This document shows positions 53,971 to 62,374 of a DNA stretch of 64,000 bases, in pieces. Under the pieces are notes generated by a model that saw nothing but the letters and a program-made list of their open reading frames with translations, was not told where the DNA came from and made no database searches. The position numbers and the translations under genes are program-made. The first letter of the stretch is position 1; each line of letters starts with the position of its first letter. The DNA is from CAYLNH01 sp964384625 (GTDB lineage Bacteria; Verrucomicrobiota; Lentisphaeria; JABSQK01), in the NCBI GenBank assembly GCA_964384625.1, contig CAYLNH010000007.1, forward strand, positions 6,822-70,821. The letters are read 5' to 3'.

Positions 53971-54717
53971 ATGACAGCGAAGCCCAACATGCTCTACTGC
54001 AATTGCTCGTACAGAAATCTGGTGCCCGACCGGCGTAAACGGGACGTGCGCCGGCTTCTCAACGGGATGGACGCGGACTTGGTTGCGGTGCCGGATCTGT
54101 GCGAGCTGGCGGCGCGGCGCGCCCCGGAGCTGGCAGCCCTGGCGGACAACCCGAACCTGACAATTATCGCCTGTCATCCCCGCGCCGTTCGCTGGCTTTG
54201 TCGCTGGGCCGGCGTACCGCTGAACGAGAACGCCCGGATCATCAACCTGCGGACGGCTGACGTTGAGACGATCCAGACGCAACTCCAGGCCGAACCGCAC
54301 GAGGAAGATCCGGAAGAGGACCTCGATCCCGCCGGCAACTGGATCCCGTGGTTCCCTGTCATCGATTACGATCGCTGTACCAACTGCAAACAGTGTCTGA
54401 GCTTCTGTCCGTTCGGTGTGTACTCCCTGGACGAAGACGACAACGTAGCAGTGACCGAACCGGAGAACTGTAAGAACAACTGCCCGGCCTGCGCCCGCGT
54501 CTGCCCATCGCTGGCGATCATGTTCCCGAAATTCGGCGACCGCCCGATCAACGGCGACGACGTCAAGCCCGAGGACATGGTGAAGGCCGCAGAGGTGCGG
54601 GAGAAGCAGAAGGCCGATCTGGCCGAGAAGGGAATCCATTCGGTTCTCGCCAAACGCAAACTGCAGGCGCTGATGCGGCGCCAGGGCCGTGAACCCGCCG
54701 CTGAGGACAAGCCATGA
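53971..54717 (+). CDS. 4Fe-4S ferredoxin-domain protein with N-terminal thioredoxin-like half
   Basis: A 248-residue protein; ATG 53971 is preferred to an upstream GTG (53920). The N-terminal about 110 residues carry YCNCSY (9-14), DLC (42-44) and IIACHPRAVRWL (66-77), suggesting a domain related to those of heterodisulfide-reductase-like flavoproteins. The C-terminal part is a two-cluster ferredoxin with CTNCKQCLSFCP (136-147) and CKNNCPACARVCP (167-179). Its stop overlaps the next start by 4 bp. It is probably an electron donor to the enzymes encoded after it. Confidence 0.75.
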   Translation: MTAKPNMLYCNCSYRNLVPDRRKRDVRRLLNGMDADLVAVPDLCELAARRAPELAALADNPNLTIIACHPRAVRWLCRWAGVPLNENARIINLRTADVETIQTQLQAEPHEEDPEEDLDPAGNWIPWFPVIDYDRCTNCKQCLSFCPFGVYSLDEDDNVAVTEPENCKNNCPACARVCPSLAIMFPKFGDRPINGDDVKPEDMVKAAEVREKQKADLAEKGIHSVLAKRKLQALMRRQGREPAAEDKP

Positions 54718-56339
54718 ACATCGGCAACGCAGACCATATCCGGCCGGAAGCCAAACCGGGGAAGTACTACGTCCCGCCGGCCGCTGAATGGGATCCCTTG
54801 CTGGAGACGGTCCAGGCATTTGTTGCCGACCGCGAACTCGTCGCGCCCATGACCTTCGACGAGTTGGCGGGAGAAGCCGGGCGGCTCCTGGAAGACGCGG
54901 ACCTCGACGGGCGCTGCAAGGAATTCCTGATTGTTCTGATCAACAATGAGCTGTGGCGTGAAGTCGTCGCAGCCATTCCCCATGACCGCCGCACCTTACT
55001 GCTGCCGCCGTGTTTACGATCGTCAAAAGAGTGTCAAGCCGAGTTCGACGAGTACGGCCTGCTCTGTGAGCAATGCGGCGCCTGCAGTCTCGGCGCCATG
55101 ACGCAAGCCGCCGAGGACCTGGGCTATGCCGTCCTGGTCGCCGAAGGCACCAGCATTGTCGGTATGCTCCTGGAACAGGGGACCGTCGACGCGGTGATCG
55201 GCGTCAGCTGCATGCCGTCCCTGGAACGAACGTTCCCGCAGATGGCGAATCAGGCCGTCCCCGGCCTGGCTGTTCCGCTGCTCAAGGAAGGCTGCGAAAA
55301 CACCGAGGTCCTGGAATCATGGGTTTATGATTTCATCCGACTGGCACCGCACGGCGACGCCACGCACTACCTCAACCTGAACGGTCTGCGCCAACTCGTG
55401 CAGAGCTGGTTCGCCGCCGACACACTTGCCGCCGTGCTCGCCGCCGGCAATACGGATACCGAGACTATCAGCATCGACTGGCTGGCCAAATCCGGCAAGC
55501 GCTGGCGGCCGTTCCTGACGTCCGCCGTCTACCAGGCGTTCTGTAATGAACCATTGGACCGGTTGCCAGACAACGTGCGCCAGACAGCAATCGCCGTGGA
55601 GTGCATCCACAAGGCCTCCCTGGTGTACGACGATATCCAGGATGACGACGCCAGGCGCTACGGCGACAAGACGCTCCACGAGGAATTCGGCGTCCCCGTC
55701 GCTCTCACCGCCGCCCTCTTCCTGCTGGGCCAGGGGTACCGTCTGATCGCCGCCTGCGATGCTGATCCCGAGACCGTCAACGACATGGTGCAGTTGGCCA
55801 CCGAAGGCCATTGCGAGCTCTGCCTCGGCCAGGGCGGCGAACTCTGGTGGATGCGCCATCCCACTCCGCTTACCGACGACGAAGTCCTCGATATTTTCCG
55901 TTATAAGACCGCACCGTCTTTTGCGGTCGTCTTCCGTCTCGGCGCCTATCTCGGCGGCGCCACCGAAGAAGAACACGCCATCCTGACTGAATACAGCACT
56001 GCGGTCGGCATCGCCTACCAGATCCAGGACGACCTGCACGATTTCCAACGCGGCGGCGACGTCGACGACATCAAGAAGCAACGCCCTTCCATCGTCAGCG
56101 CCCTGGCCCATGACCGCGCGGCCGGCAAGCAGCGACAGGCCTTGGCGGATGCCTGGTGCCGGGGCGCCGGCCCCGGCGCGGAAGGAGTGCGCTGCATCAT
56201 CGCCGAGCTGCAGGCCGAAACGGCCGCCCGCGAACTGCTTGACCACTACAAAGCGCAGGCGCTGACGGCCCTTCATCCCTTGCGTAACCGCAAGCTGAAA
56301 ATCCTGCTCCACCGAATCCTCGGCAAGCTCTTCAAGTAG
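54714..56339 (+). CDS. DUF116-domain / polyprenyl synthase fusion
   Basis: A 541-residue fusion. Residues about 60-215 match DUF116-type cysteine proteins: LPPCLRSSKEC (97-107), LCEQCGACSLG (117-127) and GVSCMPSLERTFPQM (163-177). Residues about 225-541 are a trans-isoprenyl diphosphate synthase with GKRWRP (261-266), the first Asp-rich motif DDIQDDD (306-312) and the second, QIQDDLHDF, near residue 442. It would lengthen isoprenoid chains from IPP. The fused Cys-rich half has no accepted function. The second half has diverged sequences around the chain-length region (VYDDIQDD, GLA-like). It lies with a terpenoid cyclase in the same neighbourhood. Confidence 0.85.
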   Translation: MNIGNADHIRPEAKPGKYYVPPAAEWDPLLETVQAFVADRELVAPMTFDELAGEAGRLLEDADLDGRCKEFLIVLINNELWREVVAAIPHDRRTLLLPPCLRSSKECQAEFDEYGLLCEQCGACSLGAMTQAAEDLGYAVLVAEGTSIVGMLLEQGTVDAVIGVSCMPSLERTFPQMANQAVPGLAVPLLKEGCENTEVLESWVYDFIRLAPHGDATHYLNLNGLRQLVQSWFAADTLAAVLAAGNTDTETISIDWLAKSGKRWRPFLTSAVYQAFCNEPLDRLPDNVRQTAIAVECIHKASLVYDDIQDDDARRYGDKTLHEEFGVPVALTAALFLLGQGYRLIAACDADPETVNDMVQLATEGHCELCLGQGGELWWMRHPTPLTDDEVLDIFRYKTAPSFAVVFRLGAYLGGATEEEHAILTEYSTAVGIAYQIQDDLHDFQRGGDVDDIKKQRPSIVSALAHDRAAGKQRQALADAWCRGAGPGAEGVRCIIAELQAETAARELLDHYKAQALTALHPLRNRKLKILLHRILGKLFK

Positions 56340-56471
56340 ATGGTGAGTAGTAGATAGTGGGTAGTGGATCTCACGAACAGAAGTCCGGCTCCCAGTTCCA
56401 CGATACGGAATTCGTGTCAGGCCCACGGCGCCGGAGCGAGATATGGACATGCCGGTGTCAGAAAGAGCCTT

Positions 56472-56838
56472 GTGCTGTGGATGCTTATACCCCCACCCTC
56501 CCCGGACACCACAGCCTTGCGCTGTGGAGGCTCCCTCAGCCAACCTACCTAAACGCCCCGGAACCGCTCAGCATAATGCCACAGCCCTGTGCTGTGGATG
56601 CTTACANNNNNNNNNNNNNNNNNNNNNNNNNNNNNNNNNNNNNNNNNNNNNNNNNNNNNNNNNNNNNNNNNNNNNNNNNNNNNNNNNNNNNNNNNNNNNN
56701 NNNNNNTGTGGATGCTTACACCCCCACCCTCCCCGGACACCACAGCCTTGCGCTGTGGAGGTTCCCTCAGCCAACCTACTTAAACGCCCCGGAACCGCTC
56801 AGCATAATGCCACAGCCCTGTGCTGTGGATGCTTACGC
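56472..56838. repeat. 116-bp tandem repeat array with 100-N gap
   Basis: Units of 116-117 bp carry TGTGCTGTGGATGCTTA and two hairpins of the form CCACAGC-N4-5-GCTGTGG. At least three partial or whole units are visible on both sides of a run of exactly 100 N (56607-56706). It fills the gap between the synthase gene and the radical SAM gene. Frames across it give only low-complexity peptide. Confidence 0.85.
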
Positions 56839-56908
56839 TCCGACGGCGCCATGTCTTTGGCAGCAACCGACTACAGTCGATCACGGAAATACTGACTGAA
56901 CATAGGCT

Positions 56909-58519
56909 ATGACCAGCCAACTGGACGCAATTATCATCGGCGGCGACATCCCCGATGAATACCTCGGCAAGGACGTGCGCGAAAAAGTGCGGCTCACTGT
57001 GGACGGCTATCCGGCGTCCTTCCGCTTCCTGCAGGAATACTTCGCCAACGGCGGCAAGGCGGACCGCGCCCAGGCGGAAATTGCGAAGGAGGGCGTGCCG
57101 TTCGTCTCCCTGAACGGCCCCTACCTGCAGGCCTTTCTGCACGAACACGGTCTGGCTGTCGGTCTCGTGCCGTTGTTGACGCCGGACAAGGCGCGCTTCG
57201 CCGAACTCGCCCGGCAACATCCCCGGGCGGTTGTCATCTCGACAACCTTCCTGCCGTTTGCCAGACACATCGATCAACTGGCGGCCGCCGTTAAGGAGGT
57301 CCTGCCGGACGCCGTCGTGATCGCCGGCGGCATCCAGGTCTGGAAGTCCTATCAGCACAAGCTGATGTTCGATCACGGCACGATGGATGAGGAGATTCGC
57401 GACGCGGTCAGCGAGCATAACTTCTTCACCAACACGCGCCCGACGGCAGTCGACCTGTTTGTCGTCAGCGCCAACGGCGAGGGCACGCTGGCAACGGTCC
57501 TGGAATGCCTGCGCGCCGGCCGCGACTGTACCGCAGTACCCAACCTGGCATATCAACGCGGTGGCCAGTGGCACTTCACGCCGCAGGCGGAAGAGCCATG
57601 GCGCGAAGTCAAAGTGGACTGGTCCGATTGCCACCTGCCGGACGGCCGGATCTATCTGCCGGTGCAGGCCGGTGAAGGCTGCGGCTTCAACTGTGCGTTT
57701 TGCGATTTCCGCGGCCTGCGCGGACGGCGCCGGCGTGCCGCCGAATCCGTTATCGCGGAGATCCGCACAATGCCCGCCGTTGACGGAACGCGCCGCGTGT
57801 ATTTCACGGACGATAATCTCTTTGCGTCCCGCAAGCGCGCCCGCGACTTCTGTCGGGCCCTGATCGATTCCGGCATGAGACTGCAATGGCGCGGTATGGT
57901 GCGCGTCGCCATTATCGACGACGAGCTCGCCGAACTGATGGCGGCATCCGGCTGCCTGGAGGTACTCCTTGGTATCGAGTCCGGCGATCCGGGTTTACTG
58001 CAGGCGATGGGCAAGAACAGTTCTCCCGAAGATATTCTGCACGGGGTGTCGTGTCTGAACGGCGCCGGGATCAGCACGAAGAGCACGTTCATCGTCGGCT
58101 TCCCCGGAGAGACGGAAACGACACTGCGGCACACGTTAGAGCTGTTAAACGCCTATCCAACGAATGGACCGGCGCTGCATCGTTATCTCTTCTTCCGATT
58201 CGGAGTGTTGCCGCTATCGCAGGTGGCGTCACCGGAGTCACGACAGAGATACAACCTGCGCGGCTACGGGTACCACTGGACCCACAGCACCATGACGTCC
58301 GCAGACGCAGTGGCCCACATGGCCACGCTCCACGACCGGTTGAAGGTCGAGTTGAGTCCCAACTATGTCCTGGAAGTGCCGGAACTGCCGGGCATGGGAA
58401 TCGAGCAACTGAAACGCGTGGTGGTGGCCAGAAACCATCTGGCGCGCCTGGCGCGGGGACTCGAGGCCCCGGCAGAAGAAGAACAACTTTGGCAACAGTT
58501 GGCCGACTGCTTCGAATGA
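56909..58519 (+). CDS. Radical SAM protein (B12-binding-type N-terminus)
   Basis: A 536-residue protein. Residues about 1-160 form an alpha/beta fold like the cobalamin-binding half of B12-dependent radical SAM enzymes, but the DxHxxG cobalamin motif is not seen. The radical SAM core has GEGCGFNCAFCDFRG (about 256-270) with the CxxxCxxC cluster (Cys259, 263, 266), a GG-like region and the GIESGDPGLLQAMGK block. It might methylate or rearrange an isoprenoid or another lipid. It follows the polyprenyl synthase gene after a repeat array. Confidence 0.85.
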   Translation: MTSQLDAIIIGGDIPDEYLGKDVREKVRLTVDGYPASFRFLQEYFANGGKADRAQAEIAKEGVPFVSLNGPYLQAFLHEHGLAVGLVPLLTPDKARFAELARQHPRAVVISTTFLPFARHIDQLAAAVKEVLPDAVVIAGGIQVWKSYQHKLMFDHGTMDEEIRDAVSEHNFFTNTRPTAVDLFVVSANGEGTLATVLECLRAGRDCTAVPNLAYQRGGQWHFTPQAEEPWREVKVDWSDCHLPDGRIYLPVQAGEGCGFNCAFCDFRGLRGRRRRAAESVIAEIRTMPAVDGTRRVYFTDDNLFASRKRARDFCRALIDSGMRLQWRGMVRVAIIDDELAELMAASGCLEVLLGIESGDPGLLQAMGKNSSPEDILHGVSCLNGAGISTKSTFIVGFPGETETTLRHTLELLNAYPTNGPALHRYLFFRFGVLPLSQVASPESRQRYNLRGYGYHWTHSTMTSADAVAHMATLHDRLKVELSPNYVLEVPELPGMGIEQLKRVVVARNHLARLARGLEAPAEEEQLWQQLADCFE

Positions 58520-58529
58520 AAGCGGTAGT

Positions 58530-58629
58530 CTCCGGCTCCCACACGTAACGCGGGAATCCGCCTGCCCCGCGAAGCCTGGCGCGAAGAGTGGTCCCGCGAA
58601 CTCCGGCTCCCACACGTAACGCGGGAATC
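58530..58629. repeat. 29-bp direct repeats between radical SAM gene and metG
   Basis: CTCCGGCTCCCACACGTAAC plus GCGGGAATC occurs at 58530-58558 and 58601-58629. Between them lies GCGAAGAGTGGTCCCGCGA (58581-58599), which is also found at 63628-63646. No gene is seen in this interval. Confidence 0.6.
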
Positions 58630-58746
58630 GACGGTACTTGCGGATCAGCCAACCGCGTCACGGCGGAGCCCCGACTCGCAAGAGGTCGGGGCGAAGACGG
58701 ATGACCAACCGTGTCACGGCGCAGCCCAGCGGGCGAAGACTGGTGA

Positions 58747-60708
58747 CTACCCGACGGAAGCGCCGTTGGCGAATTCCGGGTCGTCGGTCGTGATCAGCGT
58801 CAGCTTCTTCTTGCCTTTGACGGCTGCCAGCAGCATACCTTTCGATTCGATGCCGCGGATGACGGCGGGTTCAAGGTTCGCGACCACCACAATATTGCGG
58901 CCGACCACCTGATCCGGCGTATACCACGGCGCGATGCCGGCAACGATCTGTCGCTGCTCCGGGCCGATCTGGATCTGCAGTTTGAGCAGTTTGTCGGCAT
59001 CCGGCACGGCCTCGGCCGCCGTCACACACGCCACTTTCAACTCGCTCTTGAAGAACTCCTTGATGTCGATCAGATCGACAACATTCTCCGGCGCCTTCCC
59101 CTTCTTGCCCTTCTTCGGCTGGGGCTGCTCCTGCTTCTTCTCTCTTTCGATCCGCGGGAACAAGGCTTTCACGTCCTGCGTCGCGGAACCGACTTTGAGG
59201 TGTCCCCATTCGCGCAGGATGGCGACGTCGGGAGCGATCTCCTCAGCGGGGATCCCGAGCGCCTCGCGCAGCGTCGTCATCTTCGCCGGGATGACCGGAT
59301 ACAGCAGCCCGGACAGAATTCGCATTGCCTCCGCCGCCGTGTATAACACCGTCGACAGCCGCTCCTCGCTGCCGTCTTTGGCAAGGGCCCACGGCTTCGT
59401 CTGTTCGAAGTAACGGTTGCACGCCTTGACCGCGGCGATGACGCTCTCCAGACCGCGGTTGATCTTCATCTCGTAGATCGACGTTTCCATGGCCTCGACC
59501 GCCGCCAGCACAGCCTTCTGGACCTCGTCGTCTTCCGCCTGCAGCGCCGCGGGCATCGGTACCAGGCCGCCGCAGTTCTTCTGGATCATCTTCAGCACGC
59601 GACTGAGCATATTGCCGACGTTGTCCGCCAGATCGTTGTTGTAGCGCTCGATGAACCCCGGCTCCGAAAACGTGCTGTCGTGGCCCAACGTCATCTCCGC
59701 CATCAGGAAATAGCGGAAGGCATCAACACCGTACTTGTCGCACAGGTCCATCGGGTTGACGACGTTGCCGGTGCTCTTGGACATTTTCTCGCCTTCGCCT
59801 TCGGGATCTTCGTCTTTCGGCACCAGCCACCAGCCGTGGGCGAACACCGACTGCGGCTGGTCGACGCCCATCGCCTTGAGCATGGTCGGCCAGTAGACCG
59901 TGTGCGTCGTCAGGATATCCTTACCGATGAGATGGTAGTTGCAGGGCCACCAGTTCTTGAAGCGGTCGTCGTCCCGCAGATACCCCGGAGCGCTGATGTA
60001 GTTGACCAGCGCGTCGAACCAGACATAGCAGACGTAGTCGGGATCGAAGGGCAATTCAATCCCCCAGGCCAATCGGGCTTTGGGCCGGGAAACGCAAAGA
60101 TCGCCCAGGGGGTTCTTGAGAAAACCCAGCGTCTCATTGCGGCGAAAGTCCGGCTGGATGAAGTCCGGGTGGTCGTTGATGTACTGGATCAGCCAGTCCT
60201 GATATTTGCTCATCCGGAAGTAGTAGGCGGTCTCGGTGATCTGTTCGACGGGACGCTTGCACTCCGGACAGTTGCCGTCTTCCAGATCTTTCTCGGTGAA
60301 GAAGCGTTCGCACGGCACGCAGTACCAGCCTTCGTACTCGCCCTTGTAGATCTCATCGCGGTCAAACAGATCCTGCAGGATCTCCTGCACCACCGTTTTG
60401 TGACGGTCCTCAGTGGTGCGGATGAAATCGTCGTTGGTGATCTCCAGTTTCTTCCACAACTCCTGGAAGCGGACTACCGTTTCATCGCATTGCTGCTGGG
60501 GCGAGATCCCGTTGTTCTCCGCGGCGCGGTCAACTTTCTGACCGTGCTCGTCGGTACCGGTCAGGAAGAACGTAGGGACGCCCAACAGGCGATAATAGCG
60601 GGCCAGCACATCGGCCAGCAGCGTCGTGTAGGCATGGCCGATATGCGGCTTGTCGTTGACGTAGTAAATCGGCGTCGTGACGTAGAAGTATTTCGGTGCG
60701 TCTTTCAT
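58747..60708 (-). CDS. metG: Methionine-tRNA ligase
   Basis: A 653-residue MetRS. The HIGH motif is in YVNDKPHIGHAYTT (about residues 16-29), a zinc knuckle in CVPCERFF and CPECKRP (about 130-153), and KMSKS as GEKMSKSTGN (about 312). The C-terminal part has the tRNA-binding domain of the EMAP/OB type (VACVTAAEAVPDADKLLKLQIQIG), preceded by a Lys/Gln-rich linker. Length matches enzymes with this extra domain. A TATAGT-type promoter is about 60 bp upstream. Confidence 0.97.
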   Translation of the reverse strand: MKDAPKYFYVTTPIYYVNDKPHIGHAYTTLLADVLARYYRLLGVPTFFLTGTDEHGQKVDRAAENNGISPQQQCDETVVRFQELWKKLEITNDDFIRTTEDRHKTVVQEILQDLFDRDEIYKGEYEGWYCVPCERFFTEKDLEDGNCPECKRPVEQITETAYYFRMSKYQDWLIQYINDHPDFIQPDFRRNETLGFLKNPLGDLCVSRPKARLAWGIELPFDPDYVCYVWFDALVNYISAPGYLRDDDRFKNWWPCNYHLIGKDILTTHTVYWPTMLKAMGVDQPQSVFAHGWWLVPKDEDPEGEGEKMSKSTGNVVNPMDLCDKYGVDAFRYFLMAEMTLGHDSTFSEPGFIERYNNDLADNVGNMLSRVLKMIQKNCGGLVPMPAALQAEDDEVQKAVLAAVEAMETSIYEMKINRGLESVIAAVKACNRYFEQTKPWALAKDGSEERLSTVLYTAAEAMRILSGLLYPVIPAKMTTLREALGIPAEEIAPDVAILREWGHLKVGSATQDVKALFPRIEREKKQEQPQPKKGKKGKAPENVVDLIDIKEFFKSELKVACVTAAEAVPDADKLLKLQIQIGPEQRQIVAGIAPWYTPDQVVGRNIVVVANLEPAVIRGIESKGMLLAAVKGKKKLTLITTDDPEFANGASVG

Positions 60709-60761
60709 ATAGCGGTCAGGCGTATCTCACATCGGGTGATTGCGTTCGGAATCGAGCCGGT

Positions 60762-60789
60762 ACTATAACGCGGCCATTGCCGGCGGCAA
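60762..60789 (-). promoter_or_regulatory. Promoter of metG
   Basis: On the minus strand, -35 TTGCCG (60784-60789) and -10 TATAGT (60762-60767) are 16 bp apart, giving a start near 60755 and a short leader of about 47 nt. Confidence 0.55.
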
Positions 60790-60913
60790 TAAAGGCAGAC
60801 GGAATCGCCGCCCTTCCCGCAACTACTCGACCGACCCCATTCCGTTCCTCTTGCATCCCGCACGACCTTAAACCTTGTGTCCGGAGCGAAGCGTCAATAT
60901 CCCGGACCCGGAG

Positions 60914-61451
60914 CGTTCCGAAACAAAGTAGCCCGCCTCTCCGAGGCGGTGTAGGCTAAGCGGTCCGCCGCGCCTTTCCCCGCCACATTCCTCTCCGGCC
61001 CGGTACACGGGATTCCGAAACAAAGTAGCCCGCCTCTCCGAGGCGGTGTAAGCTAAGCGGTCCGCCGCGCCTTTCCCNNNNNNNNNNNNNNNNNNNNNNN
61101 NNNNNNNNNNNNNNNNNNNNNNNNNNNNNNNNNNNNNNNNNNNNNNNNNNNNNNNNNNNNNNNNNNNNNNNNNNNNNAAGTAGCCCGCCTCTCCGAGGCG
61201 GTGTAAGCTAAGCGGTCCGCCGCGCCTTTCCCCGCCACATTCCTCTCCGGCCCGGTACACGGGATTCCGAAACAAAGTAGCCCGCCTCTCCGAGGCGGTG
61301 TAAGCTAAGCGGTCCGCCGCGCCTTTCCCCGCCACATTCCTCTCCGGCCCGGTACACGGGATTCCGAAACAAAGTAGCCCGCCTCTCCGAGGCGGTGTAA
61401 GCTAAGCGGTCCGCCGCGCCTTTCCCTGCCACATTCCTCTCCGAAAATATG
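60914..61451. repeat. 97-bp tandem repeat array with 100-N gap
   Basis: Units begin at about 60916, 61013, (gap) 61265 and 61362, with GATTCCGAAACAAAGTAGCC and the hairpin CCGCCTC-TCC-GAGGCGG. The gap (61078-61177, 100 N) lies inside the array, so the true length is unknown. The unit ends with CCCGCCACATTCCTCTCCGG. Confidence 0.85.
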
Positions 61452-61570
61452 CGGGTTACCTTGTGTGGATAACGCTGCGCTGAACAGGTACGAGGGCTGT
61501 CCACGGTGGATCTTTCTGCCGGCAGGCAGGAGGGGGCCACTCGAGCACTTGCCGTCAGGATCAAGTTTGA

Positions 61571-61580
61571 GTTCGCGAAC
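61571..61580. promoter_or_regulatory. Palindrome upstream of Fur-like gene, possible operator
   Basis: GTTCGCGAAC is a perfect 10-bp palindrome just before a TTGACA -35-like box (61583-61588) and 37 bp before the start codon. It could be a regulatory site of the Fur-type regulator, but no proof is seen. The rest of the interval from the repeat array shows nothing else. Confidence 0.4.
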
Positions 61581-61616
61581 ACTTGACAAGCGCCTCTTTC
61601 TGAGGTGATTTACGTG

Positions 61617-62048
61617 ATGATGAAGACGCCGAAGAAACTGACCAACGCCGAGATCGAGGAACGCCTGACCGCCGCCGGCATCAAGCCGACCGCTCAACGG
61701 ATTGCCATCTGCCAGTTTGTTCTGAGCAGCGACACGCACCCGACCGTTGACGAAGTGAAGGCCTGGGTCGACCAGAACTTCCCGAAGATGAGCCTGGCAA
61801 CCGTCTACAACACCCTGAACTCCCTGGTCGAAGCCAATCTCATGCAGGCGTTGCGGTTCCCGCACGAAGACAAGCTCATGTTCGACAACAACACAAAAGT
61901 CCACTACCACTTCCTCGATGAGGAAACCGGAGAAGTCGTCGACGTCGAGGCCCATCGGCTGGACGTCGACATGAAGCTCGGTCCGGAATTCACCGTGGAC
62001 AGCGTCGACATTCTGTTGAAGGGTCACCGCAGCAAGAAGGGAAAATGA
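61617..62048 (+). CDS. Fur-family transcriptional regulator lacking C-terminal CxxC
   Basis: A 143-residue Fur-type regulator. The N-terminal winged helix is seen as GIKPTAQRIAICQFVLSSDTHPTVDEVKAWV (about 21-51) and SLATVYNTLNSLVEANLM (about 59-76). The C-terminal metal site begins with HYH (97-99). The usual C-x-x-C pair after HHH...C is replaced by FLDEETGEVVDV, so the structural zinc site is lost. The gene starts ATG 61617 behind GAGGTGA. It overlaps the thioredoxin gene by 4 bp, as in a redox- or metal-response operon (PerR-like, perhaps). Confidence 0.88.
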   Translation: MMKTPKKLTNAEIEERLTAAGIKPTAQRIAICQFVLSSDTHPTVDEVKAWVDQNFPKMSLATVYNTLNSLVEANLMQALRFPHEDKLMFDNNTKVHYHFLDEETGEVVDVEAHRLDVDMKLGPEFTVDSVDILLKGHRSKKGK

Positions 62049-62374
62049 AGATGAGCGCGAAACCGATCGCAATTACTGAAGACCAGTTCGAGCCGGAAGT
62101 CCTGCAGGCAGACGGAACGGTCCTGGTGGATATCTGGGGCGACGGCTGTGCGCCCTGCCGAACCATGGAGCCCATCCTGAAACAACTGGCCGAGAAACAT
62201 GCCGACGATGTCAAAGTGGTGAAGATCAACTTCGCAGAAGCCACGGACCTCGCCGTTGCATTGGGCGTCATGGGTTTGCCGACGCTGCTGCTTTACCGCA
62301 ACGGCGAAAAAGTCGATCAACACGTCGGTCTCAAGCCGTTGCCGGAATTGGAGACATGGATACAGGGCGAATGA
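62045..62374 (+). CDS. Thioredoxin-like protein with CAPC active site
   Basis: A 109-residue thioredoxin fold. The active site is GDGCAPCR (residues 32-39), CxxC at Cys35/Cys38, instead of the usual WCGPC. The cis-Pro motif is GVMGLPTLLLY (about 75-85). There is no signal peptide. It overlaps the Fur-like gene upstream by 4 bp (ATGA) and the glycosidase gene downstream, so all three form one operon. Confidence 0.85.
   Translation: MKMSAKPIAITEDQFEPEVLQADGTVLVDIWGDGCAPCRTMEPILKQLAEKHADDVKVVKINFAEATDLAVALGVMGLPTLLLYRNGEKVDQHVGLKPLPELETWIQGE

Noticed and set aside
60914..61451. Possible CRISPR array or repeat protein gene
   Set aside because: No spacers; frames across the gap are interrupted or depend on N bases, and the unit length (97) is not a multiple of three.
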